The notes beneath the pieces were generated by a model. The model saw only the letters and a program-made list of their open reading frames with translations, was not told the origin of the DNA and did no database searches. The position numbers and the translations under genes were made by a program. DNA of 64,000 bases from Roseburia lenta (lineage in GTDB: Bacteria > Bacillota > Clostridia > Lachnospirales > Lachnospiraceae). Positions within the stretch are counted from its first letter, which is position 1, and each line of letters starts with the position of its first letter. The DNA is taken from contig NZ_JACOPG010000002.1 in NCBI RefSeq assembly GCF_014287435.1, positions 1-64,000 on the forward strand, written 5' to 3'. Of this stretch, positions 56,919 to 64,000 are shown one piece after another.

Positions 56919-58292
56919 ATGCATGATCCAAACAAAAAGCGCAGTTCCTTTTCCGGTAAGATCGGCTTTGTCCTGTCTGCAGCCGGTGCTTCTGTCGGGC
57001 TTGGAAATATCTGGCGTTTTCCATACCTTGCTGCCAAATACGGCGGCGGTATTTTTCTATTGATCTATATCATCCTTGCCCTGACCTTTGGTTATACCAT
57101 GATCATGGCAGAGACATCACTCGGTCGTATGACCAAGAAAAGTCCGGTCGGAGCCTACCATTCCTTCGGCAGATCCAAATGGCTGTCTGTCGGCGGCTGG
57201 CTCAACGCCATCATACCCATCCTGATCGTACCTTACTACTCCGTCATTGGCGGCTGGGTACTCAAATATCTCATTGGCTATCTCTCTGGAAAGGGCTCTG
57301 CACTCGCTCAGGACGGCTATTTCAGCACCTTTATCTCTGACGGGGCATCCACAGAACTCTGTTTTCTGGTCTTTGCCCTGCTGACGCTTGGCATCATCTT
57401 TGCGGGCGTACGAAACGGCATTGAACGCGTATCCAAGATCATGATGCCCATCCTGGTCGTACTGTCCGTCATTATTACCATCTATTCTGTAACCAGACCA
57501 GGTGCCCTTGCCGGTGTCAAATATTTTCTGGTGCCAAACCCGGAAAACTTCTCCTGGATGACCGTCGTTGCCGCCATGGGACAGATGTTTTATTCCCTGT
57601 CGATCGCCATGGGCATCTTAGTGACCTTTGGTTCTTACATGAAAAAGGATGTCTCCATCGAGGACTCTACCAAGAATGTAGAGATCTTTGACACAGCGAT
57701 CGCCATTATGGCTGGTCTGATGATCATTCCGGCGGTCTTTGCTTTTTCTGGCGGAGATCCGGACACCTTACAGGCAGGTCCGTCCCTCATGTTCATCACG
57801 ATCCCGAAAGTCTTTGACAGCATGGGGCTTGGCACGGGCGTCGGCATCCTTTTCTTTGTGCTGGTACTCTTTGCCGCTATGACAAGTTCCATCGCACTGA
57901 CGGAAAGTGCGGTTTCCACCTTTGAGGACGAACTTGGCTGGAGAAGGAAAAAGGCGACCGTTATCGTCGGTATCATCATGATCGCGCTCGGCACTCTTTC
58001 CTCTCTGGGCTATGGTCCACTGGCAAATGTAACCCTGATCGGCATGCAGTTTTTGGATTTCTTTGACTTCCTGACAAACTCAGTCATGATGCCGCTGGCT
58101 GCCCTTGCGACCTGTCTGCTCGTCTCCCGGGTGGTCGGCACACAAAAAATAGAGGATGAAGTGACAGACGGAGGAAAACCATTCCGTCGTAAAAAGATCT
58201 TCCAGTTTATGATCAAGTATCTCTGTCCGATCTTTGCCATCATCATCCTCATTTCATCCATTGCCAATGCTTTTGGCTGGATCTCTATGTAG
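56919..58292 (+). CDS. sodium-dependent transporter, NSS family
   Basis: A 457-residue neurotransmitter:sodium symporter relative with about eleven membrane segments. The signature GFVLSAAGASVGLGNIWRFPYLAAKYGGG covers the first transmembrane helix and its unwound ion site. Bacterial members carry amino acids such as tyrosine, tryptophan or leucine; the substrate is not determined here. GAGGGGGAAATTTTATC is the ribosome binding site. Its end overlaps the convergent YgbA-like gene by 8 bp. Confidence 0.92.
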   Translation: MHDPNKKRSSFSGKIGFVLSAAGASVGLGNIWRFPYLAAKYGGGIFLLIYIILALTFGYTMIMAETSLGRMTKKSPVGAYHSFGRSKWLSVGGWLNAIIPILIVPYYSVIGGWVLKYLIGYLSGKGSALAQDGYFSTFISDGASTELCFLVFALLTLGIIFAGVRNGIERVSKIMMPILVVLSVIITIYSVTRPGALAGVKYFLVPNPENFSWMTVVAAMGQMFYSLSIAMGILVTFGSYMKKDVSIEDSTKNVEIFDTAIAIMAGLMIIPAVFAFSGGDPDTLQAGPSLMFITIPKVFDSMGLGTGVGILFFVLVLFAAMTSSIALTESAVSTFEDELGWRRKKATVIVGIIMIALGTLSSLGYGPLANVTLIGMQFLDFFDFLTNSVMMPLAALATCLLVSRVVGTQKIEDEVTDGGKPFRRKKIFQFMIKYLCPIFAIIILISSIANAFGWISM

Positions 58293-58656
58293 TTTCCAGT
58301 CGCTTTTTCTCCCGCCGCGTCTCTACGAGATGGCGGATGCAGGCGACGGGATGCACAAAGAGCATCCGCGGTCCGCTATAGCGCATCACTTCTTTGATGC
58401 GCTGGCGCATCTCGGGCTTGTAGCAATGCACCTTGCAGTTGGAACAAAAAGTCTTTGTCTCCATAAAAGGACACTTGTCACTGCGCATTCTCGCATAATC
58501 ATCCAGTGCCTGACACTCTTTGCAGAGACACTTGTTTTTCTTATCATAAGCCGCATGATTTCCCTTGCAGTAGACACGGATCATATCCGAAACCATAGTT
58601 TTTTCCCGTTCTCTTTTTTCTATAAGTTCCTGACTGGTCAAATTTTCTTCCATCAT
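58285..58656 (-). CDS. YgbA-type nitrous oxide-stimulated promoter family protein
   Basis: A 123-residue cytoplasmic protein with seven or more cysteines: CKGNH, CLCKEC, CPFMETKTFCSNCKVHCYKPEMRQ, then RYSGPRMLFVHPVACIRHL. This layout matches the YgbA family, linked in enterobacteria to nitric oxide stress. The function is not known. A metal site from the cysteines is likely. Two ATGs are adjacent; AGGAG is six bases from the second (58653). It is the third gene after the CydD/CydC-like pair. Confidence 0.82.
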   Translation of the reverse strand: MMEENLTSQELIEKREREKTMVSDMIRVYCKGNHAAYDKKNKCLCKECQALDDYARMRSDKCPFMETKTFCSNCKVHCYKPEMRQRIKEVMRYSGPRMLFVHPVACIRHLVETRREKKRLETT

Positions 58657-58662
58657 CTTCTC

Positions 58663-60321
58663 CTAACTGACGCGTCCTTCCTTCATTTGATAGACCTGAT
58701 CGGCAATGCGCATGGCAGAATCCCTGTGTGAGACCAAAAGGATCAGTTTATCTCCTCGCTCCTCGCGCAAAGAACGCAAAATGACACTTTCATTCAAGGA
58801 ATCCAGATTGCTGGTCGGCTCATCCAGAAGCATCATCGGCGCGTCGTGTAAAAAGGCACGCGCCAGCCCGATACGCTGACGCTCTCCGCCGGATAAGGTA
58901 TCACCCAACTCGCCCACCGGTGTGTCATAGCCCTGCGGTAAGGACAGGATAAAGTCATGAATGGAGGCTTTTTTGCAGGCTTCCTCGATCTCCTCTCTGG
59001 TCGCATCCAGTTTTGCAATGCGGATATTTTCTGCGATAGAGTCACAGAAAAGATGGGTCTCCTGGATCATATAGCCCTGCATCCGGCGCAGATCTTCCGT
59101 ATTGATCTTTCCGATCTCCCGGTCTGCGATTGCAAGTTTTCCTGAATCAACATCCCAGAAACGCATCAAAAGTTTTAAGAGGGTTGATTTACCGCTGCCG
59201 CTCTTTCCGACAATACCAAGAATGCCCTGCTTTGGCACATCCAAAGACACTCCATCTAAGATCGTCTCCTTTTCATATGCAAAGGTCACATCCTCGATCG
59301 TCACCTGTCCGTAAGTTGTCTGGTCTGCACCTGTGATCTCAGCGACCTGTGGTTCTTCCTCTAAAATGTCTAAGACACGGTTGCCTGAGGCAAAGGTATT
59401 CTGTAAGGTCGTTCCCAGATTTGCCAGTGCCACCACCGGTCCAAAGGAGGACATAAGTGCCAGAGTCGCGATCACGATCCCGTCAAAGGCAATGATCCCT
59501 TCTTTATATAAATAAGATGCGCTAAGCAGCATAAGGAAGTCAAAGACCAGGATTGCCGTATTGGTCACCGCCATATTAAGCCCAGTCACACGCTTCATTT
59601 TTTCCTGACAGTCATTCATCCGATCGGTGCGCTCATTCATCTGCTGCATACGTTTTTTTCCATTGCCATACTGCATGGTCTCCGGCAGACCGCGCAAAGA
59701 ATCCAGCACAAATGCACTCAGACTACCTGACTGATTGCGGAACTCCAATCCCAGATCGCCACTCGTTTTGGAAGCAATGACCGGTACGATGACGCCCACG
59801 GTCACATATGCCGCCAATGCCAGCAGTCCCAGACCCCAGTGGATATGTCCGATGAAAAGACTCAGGATGACCGAGTAGATCGTAGCGATCGCGATCGGCG
59901 AGATCGTGTGTGCGTAAAAAACTTCCAAAAGTTCAATATCTGAAGTAATGACGGATATCAGATCTCCCTTGTCCCTGCCCTCAAGTTTTGCCGGGCAAAG
60001 CCTGCGCAGGGCTGCAAATGCTTTTGCGCGGATCAGTGCTAAGAGTTTGAATGCAATGTAATGGTTGCAGGACTGCTCCGTATAGCGGGCAAATCCTCTG
60101 GCGATGGCAAAGACCACCATGCAGACAAAGAAGAAAGCAATGGAGTGGGCGATTGGAAATCCCCAAACCTTCAATGCCGCATAACCGGCAAAAATAGTGA
60201 TAAAGGATGCCAATAAATGTCCGATCAGACCTAATGTAATGGCAAGGAGCATATAGCCCAGAAGCGGACGTACCATGCCGATCAGTTTTGCCATGATCTC
60301 TAAATTTGATCTCTTTTTCAT
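58663..60321 (-). CDS. ABC exporter half, CydC-like
   Basis: A 552-residue ABC half-transporter: six membrane segments (residues about 15-300), then a nucleotide-binding domain with Walker [18 protein letters not shown] and Walker B MMLLDEPTSNLD. It starts inside the end of its partner gene by four bases (ATGA), so the two form a heterodimer. In other bacteria the CydCD pair exports cysteine and glutathione. No cytochrome bd genes are in this window, so CydC-like is a name by similarity only. Confidence 0.82.
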   Translation of the reverse strand: MKKRSNLEIMAKLIGMVRPLLGYMLLAITLGLIGHLLASFITIFAGYAALKVWGFPIAHSIAFFFVCMVVFAIARGFARYTEQSCNHYIAFKLLALIRAKAFAALRRLCPAKLEGRDKGDLISVITSDIELLEVFYAHTISPIAIATIYSVILSLFIGHIHWGLGLLALAAYVTVGVIVPVIASKTSGDLGLEFRNQSGSLSAFVLDSLRGLPETMQYGNGKKRMQQMNERTDRMNDCQEKMKRVTGLNMAVTNTAILVFDFLMLLSASYLYKEGIIAFDGIVIATLALMSSFGPVVALANLGTTLQNTFASGNRVLDILEEEPQVAEITGADQTTYGQVTIEDVTFAYEKETILDGVSLDVPKQGILGIVGKSGSGKSTLLKLLMRFWDVDSGKLAIADREIGKINTEDLRRMQGYMIQETHLFCDSIAENIRIAKLDATREEIEEACKKASIHDFILSLPQGYDTPVGELGDTLSGGERQRIGLARAFLHDAPMMLLDEPTSNLDSLNESVILRSLREERGDKLILLVSHRDSAMRIADQVYQMKEGRVS

Positions 60322-62084
60322 GCCTGTGCTCCTCCTTTCTCAGACTTTCCGTAATTTTCCAATTCCTGCTGTGCCTGCCAGAGTGACGCGTAAGTTTTTT
60401 GCTCTTGCAAAAGGCTTTCATGCTGCCCCACTTCAACGATCTGACCTTTTTCCAATACATAGATCTGATCTGCTCCGACCACATTTGCCAAACGGTGGGA
60501 GATCAGAAGCACGGTCTTTGTCTTAGCCAAAGCAATGATCTGCTCCATGATATCATTTTCACTCTCGACATCAATATTGGAGGTTGCCTCATCAAAAATA
60601 TAGATCGGGCTGTCATGCAAGAGAGCACGCGCCAATGCCATGCGCTGCCGCTGTCCGCCGGACAAGTTGGATGCCTTTTCCAGTAATTTGGTATCCAGCC
60701 CCTCCTCTTGCCGTAAAAAGTCTGCCAGTTTGGTCTGCTCTAAGACCTTCCACATTTCCCCTTCCGTGGCGTCTTCCTTTGCCATCAAAAGATTATCGCG
60801 CACGCTTCCCTTAAAGAGATAGGCATCGTGGCTGACATAGGTGATCTTCTGCATACGCACATCTTCCGGAATGGCTGCCAATGGCAGTCCTCCCAAGGTG
60901 ATCTGCCCCTGGTCAGCCGTATTTCTTCCCATAAATAAGGATGCGATCGTTGATTTGCCGCAGCCGCTGGCTCCGACCAGGGCAACAAACTGCCCGGATT
61001 TTACTGACAGGTTGATATGGACTAAGATCTGACGGCTCTCATCATAGGAAAAAGACAGGTCCTGCATACAAAGATCGTTTGTTTGTGGTACCTCTTCTGC
61101 GATCTCCCCTGTCTCTTCCTTTTTGACATCCAAAAGGGCAAAGATCTTGTCACTGGCTGCCATACCATTCATGGCAACATGGAAAAAACTTCCCAGTTGG
61201 CGCATAGGAATAAAGAAGTCAGCCGAAAGCAGGATGATAAAAAGTGTGCCGGTAAGATCGATATGACCTGCGCGATACTGAAGGATGGCAACGATCATGC
61301 CAAGTGCCGCACCGCCATAAGCAACAATATCCATAATGGTAATGGAATTTAACTGCATGGTCAGGACCTTCATGGTGATCTTTCGGAACTTTTCGGCTTC
61401 CTCGTCCATCTTTTCACTCTTATAGCCATCTGCCTGATAGATTTTCAAGGTCGTAAGCCCTTGCAGGTCTTCCAAAAAGGTGTCGCCCAAAGCCGTATAT
61501 TGTCCCCAGTATTTTGACAAAAGTTTCTTTGCCCACTTCTGGACAAAGACGATCGCCATCGGGATCATAGGCACGCAGACCAAAAGTACGATCGCTGCCG
61601 GCACATTGACAAAGCAAAGGACAATAAACAAAGTCAGGGGTGCCAACATGGCATAAAAGAACTGCGGCAGGTAGGCACCAAAGTAAGTCTCCAACTGGTC
61701 TACTCCCTCCACGGCGATCTGTACGACTTCGGAACTGGCAACGTATTTTTGATAGGAAGAACCCAGTGCCAGGAGTTTCTCATAGATCTTTTGTCGCAGG
61801 GTCTTTTTTACGGTCTTTGCCGAAAGAAAACTCATGCGGTTGGAAAGAAGGGTGCAAAGGAAACGTGCCAGGATACAGAATACAACAACCAAGACCAGTC
61901 TTTTGATGTTCTGATAAAAGTCGCCTCCCCTGCCGCTGTCCGGCAGTAAAGTTCCTAAAAATCCGGTAATGCTATACATCATCAGGATGTTGGCAAGCAT
62001 GCCAAGCCACTGAAAGATGACATTGCCGGCTATGTATTTTTTGCTCTCGCCCACCATGGCGATGAGCCGTTTGTTCATCATCAT
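60318..62084 (-). CDS. ABC exporter half, CydD-like
   Basis: A 588-residue ABC half-transporter with membrane domain (ILMMYSITGFLG start) and a nucleotide-binding domain with Walker A GASGCGKST, LSGGQRQRMA and IFDEATSNID. It pairs with the gene above (four-base overlap). The start at 62084 follows GGAG by 9 bases; there are three ATGs in a row, and the frame also has an unlikely extension of 25 codons. The pair and the YgbA-like gene form one operon. Confidence 0.82.
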   Translation of the reverse strand: MMMNKRLIAMVGESKKYIAGNVIFQWLGMLANILMMYSITGFLGTLLPDSGRGGDFYQNIKRLVLVVVFCILARFLCTLLSNRMSFLSAKTVKKTLRQKIYEKLLALGSSYQKYVASSEVVQIAVEGVDQLETYFGAYLPQFFYAMLAPLTLFIVLCFVNVPAAIVLLVCVPMIPMAIVFVQKWAKKLLSKYWGQYTALGDTFLEDLQGLTTLKIYQADGYKSEKMDEEAEKFRKITMKVLTMQLNSITIMDIVAYGGAALGMIVAILQYRAGHIDLTGTLFIILLSADFFIPMRQLGSFFHVAMNGMAASDKIFALLDVKKEETGEIAEEVPQTNDLCMQDLSFSYDESRQILVHINLSVKSGQFVALVGASGCGKSTIASLFMGRNTADQGQITLGGLPLAAIPEDVRMQKITYVSHDAYLFKGSVRDNLLMAKEDATEGEMWKVLEQTKLADFLRQEEGLDTKLLEKASNLSGGQRQRMALARALLHDSPIYIFDEATSNIDVESENDIMEQIIALAKTKTVLLISHRLANVVGADQIYVLEKGQIVEVGQHESLLQEQKTYASLWQAQQELENYGKSEKGGAQA

Positions 62085-62281
62085 ATGTATGTTCTCCTTC
62101 CCTGTATCTATGAAATATACTTTCGTTTTGATTAGTTGATGTGTACCGTGGTTTTTCATTCATAACATAGGTTCGCTTTAACTTACCACATTTTGCTGGA
62201 TTTTTCCACTGGTTTTTTCTTCCTGCCATTGGATTTTTCTTCTTGCCATCAGAACTGCAGAGTTTCTGTAATCAAAAAAGA

Positions 62282-62303
62282 TGTAAGTCATTTTCGACTT
62301 ACA
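62282..62303 (-). terminator. terminator after the GH2 gene
   Basis: TGTAAGTCGAAAATGACTTACA forms a hairpin with an 8- to 9-bp stem on the minus strand, followed by TCTTTTTT (positions 62273-62281). It lies 25 bp after the GH2 stop codon. Confidence 0.85.
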
Positions 62304-62327
62304 CCTTAAAATAGTATTGCATGATTA

Positions 62328-64000
62328 TTATATTTTCTTCACTTTCCGATCATAGGTATAGATACCATTGACCTCGTCCTCGATATCAGATACCTGTGTG
62401 TAGACACTTGCACACAACCCCTGTGGAATCAATCTCATCGCCTCCTGACGCCGCTTTTCATATGCCGCCTTAAGGCTCTCCGTATCTTTATAAGTTCCAT
62501 ATCCATAGATAGCTTCTGTTGTGGTATGTTCCGGGATGCCATAGGAATAACCTCCATACTCTGACAATACAGCCACACGCTCATTCTTTCTTGGGTCACG
62601 CGGGATGACCAGGGGGAAGAAATAATTGTGAAAGGAATTCATATCGCCGCTTCCCTGATCGTACCAGCCGCTTGCCGCATCGATCAGGCGCGTTGGATCC
62701 GCCTCTCTTGCCAGTGCCACCATTTCATTGGTCGAAAACTGTCCCCAGCCCTCGTTGAAAATAACCCATGTACTGATGCAGGGGTGTTTCTTTAATAAGG
62801 CGATCGTCTCTAACATCTCCTGCTGCCATTCACGTTGTCCAGCCTCGTCCTCACGCGAAAGCAGTTTTCGATGCCTGTCATTGCTTTTGATCTGTAAAAA
62901 CGAAAGTACGGTAGCCAGATATGTAACATACCAATCCTTGTAAGACCTACCGCCATTTACCATATCCTGCCATACGATCATCCCCAGCCTGTCACAATGG
63001 AAATAAAATCGCTCCGGTTCAATCTTGATATGCTTACGGATCATATGAAATCCGGTCTCCTTCATTCCCATGATATCAAAAATATATGCCGCATCCGCAG
63101 GCGGTGTCATGAGTCCATCCGGCCAATAGCCCTGATCCAAAACACCTTCCATAAATATCGGATGATGATTTAAACAGATGCGCCAGATTCCATCTTTATC
63201 TTTTTCCTTTGTGAACGTGCGCAGTGCAAAGTAGCCGTAAATAACATCCTCCCCCAGCAAGATTTCATAATCATATAAATAAGGTGTTTCCACGCTCCAG
63301 AACTTGCGGTCTGCTTCCGGTATCTCCAGCACAATATCTTCCAGATATAGATTAGGATTATCCGAACTTTCCACCTTTTTTCTTATGATGGTGCTATCCT
63401 TGTACTCTGCTATGACTGTTTTTCCGCTTATTTCCTGTATTTTAGCATGCGGTGTTTCAATATTTGCTCGCGCATGAGATGATGCAAAAATCCGTATCGT
63501 TACAGGTAAGCCTGCATTTGTCATGAAATTTTCACAAATATCTGTTAATTCATTCGTTTCATTTTTTCCCTGTGCAAGAATAGTAAAACACACTTTTCCA
63601 TGATCACTATCTGCCACCACATTTACTTCTGCGATTGCAAGAGCCGGTACATATTCCATCCAGACCGTCTGCCAGATACCACTTTGTGCCGTGTAATACA
63701 TACCGCCACGCTGTAACTTTTGCTTTCCCCTCGCATGATAAGAAGTGTCGCTGACATCCTTCACCTTCACGACAAGATCCAGTGCGTCCGCCCGGCTCTT
63801 CCTTGCATATGGTGTCAGGTCAAGGGTAAATGGGAGATATCCGCCAACATGTGTCATCACTTCTTTTCCGTCCACATAGACATATGCTGTCTGATCCACC
63901 GCACCAAAATGTAGGAGCAGACGCATCCCTTGATCCAGTTTTTTTCTATCCAGTACAAGTTCTCTATGATACCAGAGATATTCATCCGGTTGCAACTGAT
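62328..64000 (-). CDS. glycoside hydrolase family 2 enzyme (partial, N-terminus outside)
   Basis: The reading frame stays open to the right edge, so the N-terminus lies beyond 64000; 556 residues are in the window, and the full enzyme is probably about 600. The sugar-binding domain (LLHFGAVDQTAYVYVDGKEV), an immunoglobulin-like domain and the catalytic barrel follow each other. The acid/base glutamate is in WVIFNEGWGQF, and SEYGGYSYG probably holds the nucleophile. The family includes beta-galactosidases, beta-glucuronidases and mannosidases; the specificity is not settled. No signal can be judged because the start is missing. Confidence 0.88.
   Translation of the reverse strand, partial: QLQPDEYLWYHRELVLDRKKLDQGMRLLLHFGAVDQTAYVYVDGKEVMTHVGGYLPFTLDLTPYARKSRADALDLVVKVKDVSDTSYHARGKQKLQRGGMYYTAQSGIWQTVWMEYVPALAIAEVNVVADSDHGKVCFTILAQGKNETNELTDICENFMTNAGLPVTIRIFASSHARANIETPHAKIQEISGKTVIAEYKDSTIIRKKVESSDNPNLYLEDIVLEIPEADRKFWSVETPYLYDYEILLGEDVIYGYFALRTFTKEKDKDGIWRICLNHHPIFMEGVLDQGYWPDGLMTPPADAAYIFDIMGMKETGFHMIRKHIKIEPERFYFHCDRLGMIVWQDMVNGGRSYKDWYVTYLATVLSFLQIKSNDRHRKLLSREDEAGQREWQQEMLETIALLKKHPCISTWVIFNEGWGQFSTNEMVALAREADPTRLIDAASGWYDQGSGDMNSFHNYFFPLVIPRDPRKNERVAVLSEYGGYSYGIPEHTTTEAIYGYGTYKDTESLKAAYEKRRQEAMRLIPQGLCASVYTQVSDIEDEVNGIYTYDRKVKKI

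Noticed and set aside
62085..62160. Possible NsrR-type box (GAAAGTATATTTC) in the CydD-like leader
   Set aside because: Only weakly similar to the known box and not a perfect palindrome; not enough to call.

Overview
The window looks like a chromosomal segment of a low-to-mid GC Gram-positive bacterium of the Clostridia, most likely a Lachnospiraceae. This is judged from gene content and protein style only; no database search was run. Pointers are a type III glutamine synthetase, HPr kinase with a WhiA/RapZ/Crh-type cluster, GPH-type transporter remnants, YjfB and a chemotaxis receptor (suggesting a motile cell), strong AGGAGG-type ribosome binding sites and TTGACA-N17-TATAAT promoters. Nearly all genes lie on the minus strand, the same strand as the tRNA-Ser genes and the rRNA promoters at the left edge, so the segment probably reads with replication.

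Layout, left to right. 1-710: 16S rRNA leader, three tandem rRNA promoters and two tRNA-Ser genes. 795-6157: ispD, tsaD, a small membrane-anchored protein, ribonuclease Z, rimI, tsaB, tsaE and a YcxB-like protein; this is the t6A tRNA-modification set without tsaC. 6221-7250: riboflavin transporter ribU under an FMN riboswitch. 7254-12065: tex, a putative SprA-like metalloprotease, a DUF2752 protein and a COG2509-type flavoprotein. 12092-16606: glycerol kinase, homoserine dehydrogenase with an ACT regulator, and prfB with its programmed frameshift. 16628-20621: ctpA-type protease, ftsX, ftsE and a CdaR/PucR regulator. 20622-21603: a gene-free stretch holding DnaA-box-like sites and a large palindromic element of about 415 bp. 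21604-30069: secreted NlpC/P60 hydrolase, thioredoxin reductase, YjfB, RidA, CvfB-like protein, acyl-ACP thioesterase, a class A PBP, YigZ and tRNA-Gln. 30194-43628: glnA type III, fba, a lipid kinase, Crh-like protein, whiA, rapZ, murB, an M18 aminopeptidase, hprK, uvrC and ftsH. 43748-50198: polar amino-acid ABC importer, CorA, chemotaxis receptor and a MATE exporter. 50253-53112: an unknown soluble protein, a second MATE exporter and TrmO. 53260-56681: a decayed GPH transporter gene, its divergent AraC regulator and an EAL protein. 56919-62084: an NSS transporter and a three-gene CydD/CydC-like exporter plus YgbA-type operon. 62328-64000: a GH2 glycosidase running off the window.

Several genes work together. 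TsaB, TsaE and TsaD make t6A37 of ANN-decoding tRNAs, and TrmO (52411-53112) methylates part of it. HprK and the HPr paralogue that lacks the phosphorylatable histidine but keeps the regulatory serine form a catabolite-control pair. FtsEX sits next to a secreted peptidase and not far from a secreted NlpC/P60 protein with SH3 domains, the kind of hydrolase FtsEX often controls. Most of the window is conserved housekeeping. The least explained parts are the 21.1-21.5 kb palindrome with its neighbouring DnaA-box-like sites, the transporter scar at 53.3 kb, the hairpin over the corA start codon and the uncharacterised protein at 50.3 kb.
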